Notes: a model not told the origin generated them from the sequence alone. Numbered from the stretch's first letter, positions 17,172 to 27,083 are shown. The stretch is 64,000 bases of DNA from UBA1309 sp047605645 (GCA_047605645.1 JASGFJ010000016.1:37447-101446), one strand, 5' to 3'. A program made the numbers and translations.

Positions 17172-20100
17172 TCAATTTGTATGGCATGGGGATGAGTCTA
17201 CGGGATATTTCATCTCATATTGAGGAGATCTATGCATCTCAATATATTCCGATGGTGAAACGCCGTAATACTTCTTAAACACAGTCGAGAAATGCGTTGG
17301 GCTGACAAATCCGACCGAATATGCCGTTCGAGAGACATCCAATCCTTTTTCAATGAGTAGTAAGGGTGCTTGTTTCATTCTCATATTTCGAATAAAGTCA
17401 ATCGTTGAAAAACCTGTAACTTCTTTCATTTTTCGATGCAGTTGAACCCGACTAACTCCGACTCTTGTCACCAAAAACTCTACGTTTAATTCAGAATTTC
17501 CAATATTTTCATTAACAACATTCATTATTCGTTCCATGAGCACTTCATTGTCTGATTTTTTCTCAATGTTTTTAATTCGTCCTTTTTGCTCTTGCTCTCC
17601 CGAAAATTTACCTTTAAGAATATTCCTGTTTAAAATGAGGTTATTAATAACTGCCAATAATTCTTCTATATTAAATGGCTTTGGAATGTAACCATCAGCG
17701 CCTTTGTTTAACCCTTCTGTCTTGTCCTTAAATTCGACTTTTGAGGTTAATAGGATAATTGGTATTTGGCAAACACTATTATTGCCTTTCAAATTTTTCA
17801 CTAAGGTCAATCCATCCATCTGAGGCATAATAACATCGGATATAATCAAATCTGGAGATTGGGTCGAAGCCATCTCTAAAGCTTCATAACCATTTGTAGC
17901 AGTAATTACTTTATACAAATCACTCAACTCTTGCTTAAAAAAATCTCGGATGTCGATATCATCATCTACCACTAAGATTTTATAATTCTTTTTTTTCTTA
18001 TCGGATTTCTTCTTTGTTTCTAATTCAGGAATAAAATGCTGTTGTTTGAGTACGGGTCTCGTGTTAGAAACTTCTTCAGCAAGATCTTCTTTACTCACAT
18101 GCTCTTTTCCCAATGGAATCGATAAAGAGAAACAGCTTCCCTTAGTTCCATCTGTTCTATTATTGGCTCTAATTGTTCCATGATGTAGATGAACAAGTGT
18201 TTTAGCTAGATTCAATCCAATACCTGAACTCGTAGTGAATGCTTCTTGATTGTCACCCTGATAAAAGCGATCAAATATCTTTTCTATTTCATCTTCACAT
18301 AGACCTATACCTGAATCAGTTACACTTATTTCAAAGTAATTGCGTAACGGGGACTTGTTCTCCTTTGTGGACAAAGAAATGATTATCTCTCCACCATCGG
18401 GCGTATATTTGAACGCATTAGACAGCAGGTTGATTAATATTTTATCAAAATTATTCCGATCAATCCATGCCAATAAAGAGTTCGTGGGATGTTTAAATTC
18501 GAAATGAATCTTTCGTTGAATAGATTGTTCTTCAAAAATAGAAAACGCTTCTTGGATAAATCCGACCATTTCTGTTTCAGTATATTTCAGCTTCATCTGT
18601 CCTTTGTCAATTTTTCGAATGTCCAAAATTTGATTTACAAGATTTAATAATCTGTTTACATTTCGATACATGCTTCGCAGCCTTGTTTGAGTTTGTTGAT
18701 CGAAATTTCCTTGTAGAAGTATTTCAAGTGGCGAGACTAAAAGAGTCAGAGGCGACCTTAACTCGTGTGAAATATTTGTAAAGAATCGAAGTTTTGATTC
18801 ATTAATCAATTCAACCCTCTTTTTGCGAAGTATGTCTGCTATTAATAGTCCAATGGATATAATAATCAAAGTATATATTAGGTATGCCCAAAAACTTCTG
18901 TACCAAGGAGGCAATATATTTAAGGTAAGGTATTTAACCGGTGAATATACTCCATATTTTGATGCCCGCACTTCTAAAGTGTATTTTCCGGGATCTAAAT
19001 TGTAATAAGTTATTTGATTAACGCCGGGAAGAGTCGCATACCATTTATTGCTAAGGCTTTTTATCCTATATTCATAAAAAATATTTTCATGGTCATTAAA
19101 ATCCATTGTAGAAAACTCAAACGTAACAGTGTTGTCTTGAAAAGCAAAAGAAAACTCTTTGGCGTCTTCCACTTTTGTCTTAATAATTTGTTTTCCTCCA
19201 GATTGCGTATTCGTGTTTATTAATTTATTGTCAATATATACATTTGTGGTTATTATATTCGATTTATAGATTGGGGAAGTCAATATTTTTTCCGGCTGAA
19301 AAAAAGTGATTCCATTGTTCCCACCGAAATATATCATACCTTTTTTGTCGACAAAATATACACCTAAACTGTATATTTTATCGACTAACCCATTTCCCAT
19401 ATAATAATTGACAACCTTATTCTCTTTTGGTATAATTTTATTAATTCCATCAAAGGTGCTACACCAGACATTTCCAAATTTATCTTTACCAAGTCCGCAA
19501 ATAACGTTGTTTGATAAACCTTTGTTTACGTCGTATAAGAAAATAACTCCCGTTTTTTTGTTTAAGCAAAATAAACCATCAAATGTTCCAATCCAAATCG
19601 TATTGTTATCTCCTTCCATTAGTAAAATACATGCCTGTTTAGATAGTAATTCTTTATTTTTAAATTTTATGAAACTATTTGTCCTTGGGTTAAAGCATGT
19701 TACTCCGTTTGCGTGTCCTAACCAGATTAGCCCTTCCGAATCACAAAGCATGGCATTTATCCAATTATTATCTAACTTTCCTTTGCCAGTGTCCTTTTGT
19801 TTCATATCATATCTTGCATATTTTCCTGTTTTTATATTATAACGAATAAAACCGGTGCTAAATGTTGAGATGTATAGGCAGGAATCTCTTCCTTCAACCA
19901 TTGTATTTATATAATTATTAAGATTGAGTTCTTTATTGAAAGGAATATTTGAAAAATCTATTTGTCCGGTGTTTTTGTTCATTTTTGCTAATCCCTTGGA
20001 ATGAGAGCTAATCCAAAGGGTATTATAAGAGTCTTCATATAGGTTTATTACATCTTGCACATTGTTGAAATGTGTAACATTTTGCCTTGAGTGGTTGATT

Positions 20101-21221
20101 TTATAAACCCCATATCCATTAGCTGAATAGAATATATTTCCATCATAATCTTTCAAAATGCTATTAATAACACTTCCTGACCGATCTTTTATATTAGAAA
20201 ATTCCAATGAGCCAAATTGTTTTGGGTTGCCTTGAAGCGTTAAAATACCTTTTTTAAAAGTACCAAGCCACAAATTCAGATCTTTATCCTCCATCAAAGC
20301 AGGAATTGATGTGTAATAGTAGTAATAATAGCGGTCTGAAGCTGCATTATATGTAATTTTTTTTAGGGTATTGGTTTTATAGTCAATATAATATAGCCCT
20401 CTTCCGTTGGTGCTGACATAAATATATCCTTTTTTTGTTTTAATCATCCTTATGGCAGGCAATATTTTGCCATCATCCGTTGTTATGGTTGAAAAAGTTT
20501 GGTTCTTTTTATCGTAAATCGATAAAGAAGACGGTGTTGACATGTATAATCTTCCGGCATTATCCTCTATCATGCTAGTAATTGAATTATATGAAATTTC
20601 CGGATAGTGATAAAGCTTTTTCTCGTATGTAGCCGGATTGATTCTGTATAATCCGGTATTGCAAACAGCAAGCCAAAGATAATTTTGCTTGTCTTGATAA
20701 AGATATGCGACATAATCCCCCACCATTCGGGTAATGTGTTTCTCTTGCTTGGCTTCTTTTGTTTTTTTATTCACAGAAAATATACCATCTCCCGAAGTTG
20801 TTACCCAGATTTGTCCATTATTCAGTTCTATCACATCATATATGTACGGTGTAATTTTTCCCGGAAATGAGATTGTTTCGAAATTATCTGTTCGCTCGTC
20901 GTAATATTGAAGCCCTTTTTCGCAACCAACCCACAGCGTATTTCCCTTATCAATCATTAAAGCTTTTATGCTGTTTCCCAGTAATAAAGAACCATTTTGT
21001 TTGCTTAGATAATAAGTAAATTTTATTCCATCGTATTTATTCAATCCATAATTTGTTGCAATCCAGATAAAACCGGTTGAGTCTTGAACAATTTTATTAA
21101 TGAGATAGGATGATAATTCATTTATTCCACATTCTTTTCCTCCGAATACGCTCAAATTTTGGGCAAATATTGTGTAGATAGAGAGGATGAAAAAAGATGA
21201 ATATAAAAATAGTCTTTTCAT
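17172..21221 (-). CDS. Hybrid two-component system regulator (HTCS)
   Basis: All phosphorelay parts sit in one 1349-residue inner-membrane protein. After a signal peptide come many Reg_prop propeller repeats (FIWIATNYGLNKYDG, LWLGTFKKGILT and others) and a Y_Y_Y domain at about 690-760. One membrane helix follows near 777-798, then a histidine kinase with ISHELRSPL (His about 819) and an ATPase with NLLSNAFKYTPDGGE. The receiver has VVDDDIDIR and SDVIMPQMDG (Asp about 1128), and a C-terminal AraC HTH ends the protein. The propeller binds oligosaccharide in the periplasm. The only carbohydrate gene nearby is the GH30 enzyme at 22705, which it probably controls. Confidence 0.95.
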   Translation of the reverse strand: MKRLFLYSSFFILSIYTIFAQNLSVFGGKECGINELSSYLINKIVQDSTGFIWIATNYGLNKYDGIKFTYYLSKQNGSLLLGNSIKALMIDKGNTLWVGCEKGLQYYDERTDNFETISFPGKITPYIYDVIELNNGQIWVTTSGDGIFSVNKKTKEAKQEKHITRMVGDYVAYLYQDKQNYLWLAVCNTGLYRINPATYEKKLYHYPEISYNSITSMIEDNAGRLYMSTPSSLSIYDKKNQTFSTITTDDGKILPAIRMIKTKKGYIYVSTNGRGLYYIDYKTNTLKKITYNAASDRYYYYYYTSIPALMEDKDLNLWLGTFKKGILTLQGNPKQFGSLEFSNIKDRSGSVINSILKDYDGNIFYSANGYGVYKINHSRQNVTHFNNVQDVINLYEDSYNTLWISSHSKGLAKMNKNTGQIDFSNIPFNKELNLNNYINTMVEGRDSCLYISTFSTGFIRYNIKTGKYARYDMKQKDTGKGKLDNNWINAMLCDSEGLIWLGHANGVTCFNPRTNSFIKFKNKELLSKQACILLMEGDNNTIWIGTFDGLFCLNKKTGVIFLYDVNKGLSNNVICGLGKDKFGNVWCSTFDGINKIIPKENKVVNYYMGNGLVDKIYSLGVYFVDKKGMIYFGGNNGITFFQPEKILTSPIYKSNIITTNVYIDNKLINTNTQSGGKQIIKTKVEDAKEFSFAFQDNTVTFEFSTMDFNDHENIFYEYRIKSLSNKWYATLPGVNQITYYNLDPGKYTLEVRASKYGVYSPVKYLTLNILPPWYRSFWAYLIYTLIIISIGLLIADILRKKRVELINESKLRFFTNISHELRSPLTLLVSPLEILLQGNFDQQTQTRLRSMYRNVNRLLNLVNQILDIRKIDKGQMKLKYTETEMVGFIQEAFSIFEEQSIQRKIHFEFKHPTNSLLAWIDRNNFDKILINLLSNAFKYTPDGGEIIISLSTKENKSPLRNYFEISVTDSGIGLCEDEIEKIFDRFYQGDNQEAFTTSSGIGLNLAKTLVHLHHGTIRANNRTDGTKGSCFSLSIPLGKEHVSKEDLAEEVSNTRPVLKQQHFIPELETKKKSDKKKKNYKILVVDDDIDIRDFFKQELSDLYKVITATNGYEALEMASTQSPDLIISDVIMPQMDGLTLVKNLKGNNSVCQIPIILLTSKVEFKDKTEGLNKGADGYIPKPFNIEELLAVINNLILNRNILKGKFSGEQEQKGRIKNIEKKSDNEVLMERIMNVVNENIGNSELNVEFLVTRVGVSRVQLHRKMKEVTGFSTIDFIRNMRMKQAPLLLIEKGLDVSRTAYSVGFVSPTHFSTVFKKYYGVSPSEYIEMHRSPQYEMKYPVDSSPCHTN

Positions 21222-21537
21222 AGATATTTAGTTTTTCAGGATACTTAAGAATAAATGCCTCGTAAAGATAGTCAATATTGGAAACAAATATGACACACAT
21301 TTTTAGGTGTTACAAATAGAAGTGTTTGTGAAACAAACAGAAATATCGTTGGTACAATTTGAGATAAGAATGAAACAATAGTAACGGTTATAAGGCTAGT
21401 CTTTATTTATTTTTGTCAAACGATATTCTTGGATATAAGTGATCTTTTTTATGCTAAAAATAGAGTTCGATCTTTAAAATGATTATCGGATATATGGTCT
21501 AAAAAATCCTTTTTTATAAATACGAATTATTTGGAGG
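21222..21537. other. Upstream region of the HTCS gene
   Basis: Non-coding AT-rich DNA between the HTCS start and the transposase remnant. No clear promoter box or repeat could be fixed. Confidence 0.4.
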
Positions 21538-22380
21538 CCATGGATTTGAAAGAGCTAAATACAAATTTTGCCGCCAGGCAAAGCTTACGAGCAAATACTG
21601 TCATGATGGTTCTCAATTACGGTTTCGTTACTGGGTCATTGCTATCCACTTGCTCACAAGCGCAAAGAAAAGTTTTTCAGTGGCAGAACTCCATCGGCAA
21701 CTAGGGCACAAGCGCTACGAGCCAATCTGGACTTTGCTCCAGAAGCTACGTACGGTCATGGGCAAAAGAGATGAGATCTATTCATTGTCAGGGGGCGTTG
21801 AGCTGGGCGAAAGCTTCTTTTCAACTAAAACTACTGATGAGTAAAAAGAAAAGCCATTGAAAAAAGACTGCAGAAGCCAGAAAAAGAGCAAATTCTTTGT
21901 GATGGCAGAAATTCAGCCCGTTGAAGAGTAGACAACCCAAACCGGTAAGTCCCAACAAGTGGGCCATATCAAAATGGTTGTTATAAATGATTTGAGTTCA
22001 GCCACGATATCTCAAGCGGTCGAAAGCCATGGAACTAGAGAATCAACCATTGATTCTGATGCTTCAACCTCTTACGTCAAATTAAAAGATATTGTCAAAG
22101 AACACCGGCCACAAGTAATACCAAAACAAGAAATAGGAAAGATATTGCTTTGGATACATATAGCAATCAGTACCACCAAACGGATGTTATTGGATATTTA
22201 TCACGATACAAAACCTGACCTCAATATCTTATCGATGCGTCGGATAAATTTCAGGAGTATTGCTCCAATCCGTATTGGGAAAAACCTCTGGTAACCAATA
22301 CTCGGATCAACCGCGCGACTTTAAAGATAGCTAAAAGCGGTGCGCATACCTTGGAGGTTTGGATGGTAGATCTATGAGTA
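21538..22380 (+). pseudogene. IS1595-family transposase remnant
   Basis: Pieces of an ISXO2-like DDE transposase appear in order but in broken frames. First come LLTSAKKSFSVAELHRQLGH and RYEPIWTLLQKLRTVMGKRD (about 21650-21790). Then come KKSKFFVMAE-like residues near 21900, GHIKMVVINDLSSATISQ and YVKLKDIVKEHRPQVIP (21960-22130), and KRMLLDIYHDTKP (22170-22220). Frameshifts and stops separate the parts, so it is inactive. It lies between the HTCS and its probable GH30 target, and so could have broken up an older utilisation locus. Confidence 0.85.
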
Positions 22381-22704
22381 ATTGTTCAAAAGATAATTAC
22401 AGACATATAGCTATAAACAATCCGGCCTTGATCCTCCCGAAAGCTATTTTAATACCGGGATAGCTCCATCTACATGGAGGATTGTTGCATAAATCGAGTA
22501 AACAAAAGCAGAGACCGGATGATTGATGTCGGCAATTAACCTCTTTGGTTTGCGAGGTTTTTTAGAGAATAACAAACGGAAGAGAGTTTGCCAACAGATT
22601 ATATAAATATTAACAAAGAAAGGAGGTGTATCATGCTGTAGTAAGAAACTGATAACCAATCAATTTGTTTTTTTATTAAGATTATTATTAATTAAATTAT
22701 TATC
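22381..22704 (+). other. Upstream region of the GH30 gene
   Basis: No coding signal. The last 60 bp before the GH30 ATG are very AT-rich (ATTATTATTAATTAAATTAT), as is common for Bacteroidetes leaders. An HTCS binding site would be expected here but cannot be recognised. Confidence 0.4.
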
Positions 22705-23892
22705 ATGAAAACAAGATTACTAATATTAATGACAGTAGGTCTATTGTTTGCCGGGTGTTCAAAGGAAGTAGAACAATCCCTCTCAACAAGTAATATGCAG
22801 TTAAAATCAGCTTCAGTTATTGATGGTAGCACTACCTATCAAAGTATTGATGGTTTTGGCTTCTCCGACGGATGGTGTAATACTTTGAGCAGCGCCAAGA
22901 ACAATGCACTCTATAATACGATCGGGATGAATATTTTTCGCGCTTTTATTCAGCCCACTGGTGGTTACACCACACCCTCAGCCAATATTGCTGCAGCAAG
23001 ATCAGCTGGCGCAACTGTGTTTTGTACGTTTTGGCCAAAAGATGAATGGAAAGTGTCCTCGACAGACAATCATCTAGATTCCGCTCATTTTGCCGACTAT
23101 GCCAACTATATAAAAAGCCTCTCTTCTCCCTTTGATTACGTTTCACCTTTTAATGAACCGGATAATGTAGGTGGTTCCATGCATTCCCAGAGTTCAGGAA
23201 CTGAGATCCGGGATTTCGTAAAAGCCCAGGGCAGCAATTGTGGAAAACCGATTATTGTTGCAGAGGCAATGTCATTTAACGACTCATGGACTGATCCTAC
23301 TCTGAACGATGCAACTGCAGCCAGTAAAGTTTCAATTATTGGCGGCCATATCTACGGAAATGGTCTGAGGGTTCATCAAAATGCAATTGACAAAGGCAAA
23401 CATGTTTGGCAAACAGAGCATTTTGTAGAAAATCAAAACGACATAACATCAGCTTTAACTCTTGCCAAAGAGGTTAGTGATTGCATGTATAACCAATTCA
23501 GTGCCTATGTTTATTGGTGGGTAAATGATTCAAAAAGTGAGAACCTTGTAAACAACGACGGCACCATTTACAAAGGCGGCTATGTTTTTGGCCAGTTTGC
23601 AAAATGGATACGCCCAGGCAAGGTTCGGATTGCAGCTAACTACAATCCTGCTACCAACATTTATATTACAGCTTATCGCAATAATGGAATTGTTATTGTT
23701 GCCTTAAACACCGGTCCCTCGTCAGTCAGCCAGACATTTACTATCCAAAATATATCTGGACTGAGTCTGCTAAATGTGCATAGAACCTCTAGTAGTGAAA
23801 ATATGGCATCAATCGGGACCATAGCCGTAACAAACAATGCTTTCACTTATGCACTGCCAGCTCAAAGTGTCACTACATTTCATCAATATTGA
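22705..23892 (+). CDS. GH30 xylanase lipoprotein (glucuronoxylanase-like)
   Basis: The 395-residue protein has a lipoprotein signal (LLFAGCSKE, Cys18) and a GH30 catalytic barrel starting at YQSIDGFGFSDGW. The acid/base Glu lies in YVSPFNEPDN (about E150) and the nucleophile in WQTEHFVEN (about E238). FSAYVYWWVND and a C-terminal beta-domain (from about 310) complete the usual GH30 architecture. Subfamily 8-like features point to xylan or glucuronoarabinoxylan as substrate. No SusCD pair or other xylan gene is nearby, so it looks stranded together with the HTCS. Confidence 0.85.
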   Translation: MKTRLLILMTVGLLFAGCSKEVEQSLSTSNMQLKSASVIDGSTTYQSIDGFGFSDGWCNTLSSAKNNALYNTIGMNIFRAFIQPTGGYTTPSANIAAARSAGATVFCTFWPKDEWKVSSTDNHLDSAHFADYANYIKSLSSPFDYVSPFNEPDNVGGSMHSQSSGTEIRDFVKAQGSNCGKPIIVAEAMSFNDSWTDPTLNDATAASKVSIIGGHIYGNGLRVHQNAIDKGKHVWQTEHFVENQNDITSALTLAKEVSDCMYNQFSAYVYWWVNDSKSENLVNNDGTIYKGGYVFGQFAKWIRPGKVRIAANYNPATNIYITAYRNNGIVIVALNTGPSSVSQTFTIQNISGLSLLNVHRTSSSENMASIGTIAVTNNAFTYALPAQSVTTFHQY

Positions 23893-23940
23893 TATTTACT
23901 GCTAAAAAGGAGCTTTGCAGATTTTGCACCATAATGACAA

Positions 23941-23974
23941 TAATAATGAGGCAGCATTGTCTCTGCCTCATTAT
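23941..23974. terminator. Hairpin after the GH30 gene
   Basis: A perfect 13-bp stem (AATAATGAGGCAG with its complement) around an 8-base loop, 48 bp after the stop. No T run follows directly, so it may stabilise the 3' end instead of terminating. Confidence 0.6.
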
Positions 23975-24089
23975 TAGTCGTGAGAAAATATGATATTGAA
24001 GCTTTATAACTAATTCATACTAGTATCCTAACATGACAACTTAGGGACTTAATCAAGAAGCGAAGCTCGTAGTAAATTTGAGCGTGATG

Positions 24090-24827
24090 AGTTTAGAAAC
24101 AATATTTGCTGCCATTGTTGTCAGGTAACCCTGGGGTTTTCATAATTTGACGTGTATCAAATAGTCCAGATAGATATAGATTGGTAATACAACTTCTCTG
24201 AGCAGTATGGATAGTAACAAGTTCATACTTAGCCTTAACAGCCAGACCGTTGCCGTTTCTGGAATACACAATTTTGCCTTTACCCTCCTTCTCAAGCTCT
24301 TCCATAGTTAGAGTTGTCGGAAATTCTTGAAATAACCATGGAACAGTAGCTGATAGCTCCTTGCAGATTTCTTTGATATAACGATTTAGAACTTATTCAT
24401 TTAGCTTTGGAAATGAATAATTGTATTTCTCGGCAATTACAATCAGGTTCTTGTTGAGAATTGGTACGACTACAGTGGCATTGGTTTTCTCTTGAGCCAA
24501 ACTCACAATATCAAATCCCTTACTTGATTTACGAAAGTTGTCTTTGTTAAAATTGTTATAGTCAGAAATTCGTTGTTCTGTATAAACTCCACCAAGAAAA
24601 ATATCCCTTACTTGATACTTCAGCGAACCTTCTTTCAGAGAAAATGCGTATAATGCTTGTAATTCGCGATCGGTTAAATATACCTTAGTTACTTGCTCAT
24701 CTGTTCTCACTTGCTTTTTGTATATCTAGTCAAGAGCAGTTCTATTATCATCAATTTTGTCTGTCAAGCCAAATGAGAGCAAGGCCTTTAGATCGATTAT
24801 ATATTTATTGAGTACTTTCTTTGACAT
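24090..24827 (-). pseudogene. Tyrosine integrase, catalytic part with two nonsense codons
   Basis: In one continuous minus-strand frame from ATG 24827 the sequence matches the core and catalytic domains of Bacteroidetes integrases: LNKYIIDLKALLSFGL, VRTDEQVTKVYLTDRELQAL, DIFLGGVYTEQRISDYN, then ELVTIHTAQRSCITNLYLSG and FDTRQIM. TAG at 24726-24728 and TAA at 24393-24395 interrupt it. The catalytic Tyr region after RQIM is scrambled, and the N-terminal arm domain is missing. The catalytic HTARRS box reads HTAQRS. It lies 0.7 kb from the second tRNA-Phe and points away from it. Confidence 0.85.
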
Positions 24828-25470
24828 GTAGACGAATCATCCCCATACATTCTTCGGCTCTCTCTATCTTTTTTCTGCTCCCCCAAAAGCAGAAAAGAAA
24901 TCCAATTCTCTCACAAAGCTAAAAAAAACGCACACAAACATACATTTCAAAATAGTCATGACAACATCACCCCACGCAACAAGGAAGAGATCCTTGACAA
25001 CATGAATACGCCAGGCAACATGCTATCACAACCGACTGGAGCAAACCGAAACGCCTCAAATCATCGAACACAAACGCAAGAGGCACAGACTGAGATAAAC
25101 TTTCCCTCCTAACAAGTAGATGAATCACGTCAAGAGCCGTTCAAAGGAAGCTATAACCAATCATAAACAGGAAGGTACATGTAATTACGAAAAAGAGGTT
25201 TGCAAAGTATCACCGAATAACAAAAAAACACCCTTTAAAGAGCGAAAGAATAATAACGAAGGAAAATGCACCATCCATCAGCTGCTTAAATATATAAGTT
25301 CAGAGAAGTAATAAGCTATGGAAAAAGCAGCCACAAAAAAAGGCAGCCAGTTCGACCATCAAAGCCCAGCACAGACATGCAGCTATTCCCTTGGTTACAA
25401 ATAGATTTTCGCACCAGAAGAGAAAAGGAAAGAATACTGAAGTTGAAAAACAAGCAACAATTTGAATAAA
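24828..25470. other. Non-coding stretch left of the second tRNA-Phe
   Basis: No recognisable gene. A 63-codon open frame at 25120-25311 is lysine- and asparagine-rich without a family pattern and is more likely chance. Confidence 0.4.
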
Positions 25471-25474
25471 AAAA

Positions 25475-25505
25475 TTTGGCACTTTACAAAATTAGACTAC
25501 CTTTG
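25475..25505 (+). promoter_or_regulatory. Promoter of the second tRNA-Phe gene
   Basis: TTTG at 25475-25478 and TACCTTTG at 25498-25505, again spaced 19 bp. The surrounding about 50 bp (AAAATTAGACTA, TTTGCACACGCAAAA, ACATGTT) match the promoter of the first copy, so the duplication includes the promoter. Confidence 0.75.
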
Positions 25506-25527
25506 CACACGCAAAAAGCAACATGTT

Positions 25528-25600
25528 GGTGCCATAGCTCAGTTGGTAGAGCAAAGGACTGAAAATCCTTGTGTCCCCGGTTCGATTCCTGGTGGCACCA
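25528..25600 (+). tRNA. tRNA-Phe (GAA), second copy
   Basis: Identical over all 73 bases to the gene at 13635-13707. Its downstream flank differs completely from the first copy apart from the first few bases. Confidence 0.95.
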
Positions 25601-25612
25601 CGAAAAAAGTAC

Positions 25613-25648
25613 TCCCGATATTTATTCAATATCGGGAATTTTTATTTT
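25613..25648 (+). terminator. Terminator of the second tRNA-Phe
   Basis: TCCCGATATT pairs with AATATCGGGA and is followed by ATTTTTATTTT. Confidence 0.85.
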
Positions 25649-25888
25649 AAACCATTGATGGCAGAACAGAGCCAGAATATCGATAAAACCTAAAGGATAA
25701 TTCCCTCCCACAGATAAAGCAAGAATAATCATTCGTAAAGCACGAGAGACTCTTCGAAAACACACTCCCAACAGTATAAAAAGTATCATTGTTGCTATTA
25801 ACAAAAAAACGATCATCAAAAGAGGCGCCTCAGAACAAGACGAGAAATGAACTTTAATTGATGTTTTTTTTAGTAATTTCGTGAACAT
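25622..25888 (-). CDS. Small hypothetical membrane protein
   Basis: An 88-residue open frame with one strong hydrophobic helix (APLLMIVFLLIATMILFILL, residues 21-40), a basic patch (CFRRVSRALR), and a second hydrophobic stretch. The 3' end runs into the tRNA terminator hairpin. I do not recognise a family. It may be a real small membrane protein of the accessory region or a chance frame. Confidence 0.4.
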   Translation of the reverse strand: MFTKLLKKTSIKVHFSSCSEAPLLMIVFLLIATMILFILLGVCFRRVSRALRMIILALSVGGNYPLGFIDILALFCHQWFKIKIPDIE

Positions 25889-25955
25889 GAATACTCTAAA
25901 AACTGATTAGAGCAGAATTCGGTATACTTTTTTGAGCGACTTTTTAAGATTATAG

Positions 25956-26393
25956 ATGCATACAACAGATGAATATATTCTTACGATTACGTTTGACCCT
26001 CCTTTCTGGATAGTTCTTTTTGAGAAAACAGAGAAAGAGAAATACTCCGTTGCCCGAGAGGTGATAGGAACATCAGAACCAACAAATGCGGAACTTATGC
26101 TATTCTTTGACAGACTTAATTTCAACAAGATACATTATACTGAACCGATTGAAGAGGAGAAAGTGCAGAAGAGTAAAATTAGTTTTAAAAAGATGCAGAA
26201 AAAGGTAAAACTAGCAACAGAACAAACAAACTATAAACATACATATAGCAAAGCACATGAAGAACTAAAAAAACAACAAGAACTAAAAAAACAGGAAAGG
26301 AAGTCGGCATCTAAAGAAGAAAAAGAAGAAGAGAAAGAACGAAAATTTGAGCTTAAGCAAGAAAAGAAAAAGCAGAAACTAAGAGGCAGGTAA
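25956..26393 (+). CDS. yjdF: YjdF family protein (DUF2992)
   Basis: The 145-residue protein has the two-part YjdF layout. Residues 1-70 form a compact beta domain (ILTITFDPPFWIVLFEKTE, REVIGTSEPTNAELMLFF). The rest is a very long charged helix rich in Lys/Glu (KISFKKMQKKVKLATEQ, ELKKQERKSASKEEKEEE). YjdF is known mainly from Firmicutes, where it is often controlled by the yjdF riboswitch that senses azaaromatic compounds; its biochemical role is unsettled. Only 67 bp separate it from the divergent small membrane gene, and I see no riboswitch there. Transfer from Firmicutes is plausible. Confidence 0.85.
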   Translation: MHTTDEYILTITFDPPFWIVLFEKTEKEKYSVAREVIGTSEPTNAELMLFFDRLNFNKIHYTEPIEEEKVQKSKISFKKMQKKVKLATEQTNYKHTYSKAHEELKKQQELKKQERKSASKEEKEEEKERKFELKQEKKKQKLRGR

Positions 26394-26599
26394 TTCCCTG
26401 TTAATCATCAAAATAAATAAATGAAACTAAAGATTTAGCCTCAAAAACGGCGCTATTGTTTTCCGTTTCGAATATTCCGTGCTATTTGCCCAATCGGGGC
26501 TGACAACATAATCCGGTGACGTGATTGCCACAAATGGATGGCTTCATCTACCGATTTTGTAAGCGCTTCATTTCATTACGACTTGAAACAATATATTCC

Positions 26600-27028
26600 C
26601 TACGGAATATAACCGGCACATACAAAGATGCTGCCAATCGCACTAATAAACTCTATTTCAAGATTATTCAACAGGACCAATCCTATAATTATCGAGATTC
26701 CCTGCCATTTCCGCACTACTTCTTCTTTTATTAATCCTATTGTTTGAATTATTGCGCCTAATGGTAAAAGCGGAAGAAAATATACTATCCAGAGAAATCC
26801 GGCTTTCTTTACCACAACATCCAAATATGGAATTAATCCCTGAAATTGAGATTCTGGAATAGTATCGAAAGCAGACATCACTAAACATAATGCACCTTTA
26901 TCAACTGCTAAAATAAATGCTCCGAATATTCCGATAACTCCACCCCAGAAAGCATATTTTTCCCCTTTGCCTTGAACTTGATTCATTATTCCTATCATAG
27001 CGACAATTATTAGTGGAACTGCCATCAT
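26600..27028 (-). CDS. Hypothetical polytopic membrane protein
   Basis: About 142 residues from ATG 27028, with four hydrophobic segments: MMAVPLIIVAMIGIM, FWGGVIGIFGAFILAVD, AGFLWIVYFLPLLPLGAII, and ISIIIGLVLLNNLEIEFISA. The region just upstream is open in a neighbouring frame (VVNQVVKVEIVKFGD), so the N-terminus may have been lost to a frameshift. No family recognised. It follows the 57-residue ORF on the same strand. Confidence 0.55.
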   Translation of the reverse strand: MMAVPLIIVAMIGIMNQVQGKGEKYAFWGGVIGIFGAFILAVDKGALCLVMSAFDTIPESQFQGLIPYLDVVVKKAGFLWIVYFLPLLPLGAIIQTIGLIKEEVVRKWQGISIIIGLVLLNNLEIEFISAIGSIFVCAGYIP

Positions 27029-27083
27029 AACTATAATCACCAAATTTCACAATCTCCACTTTTACTACCTGATTTACAACCAC

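Noticed and set aside
25120..25311. 63-codon ORF rich in Lys and Asn
   Set aside because: Composition reflects the AT-rich DNA; no domain, no promoter box, and it lies in decayed mobile DNA.
25889..25955. yjdF riboswitch before the YjdF gene
   Set aside because: The gap is only 67 bp and shows none of the conserved helices expected; there is no room for the aptamer.
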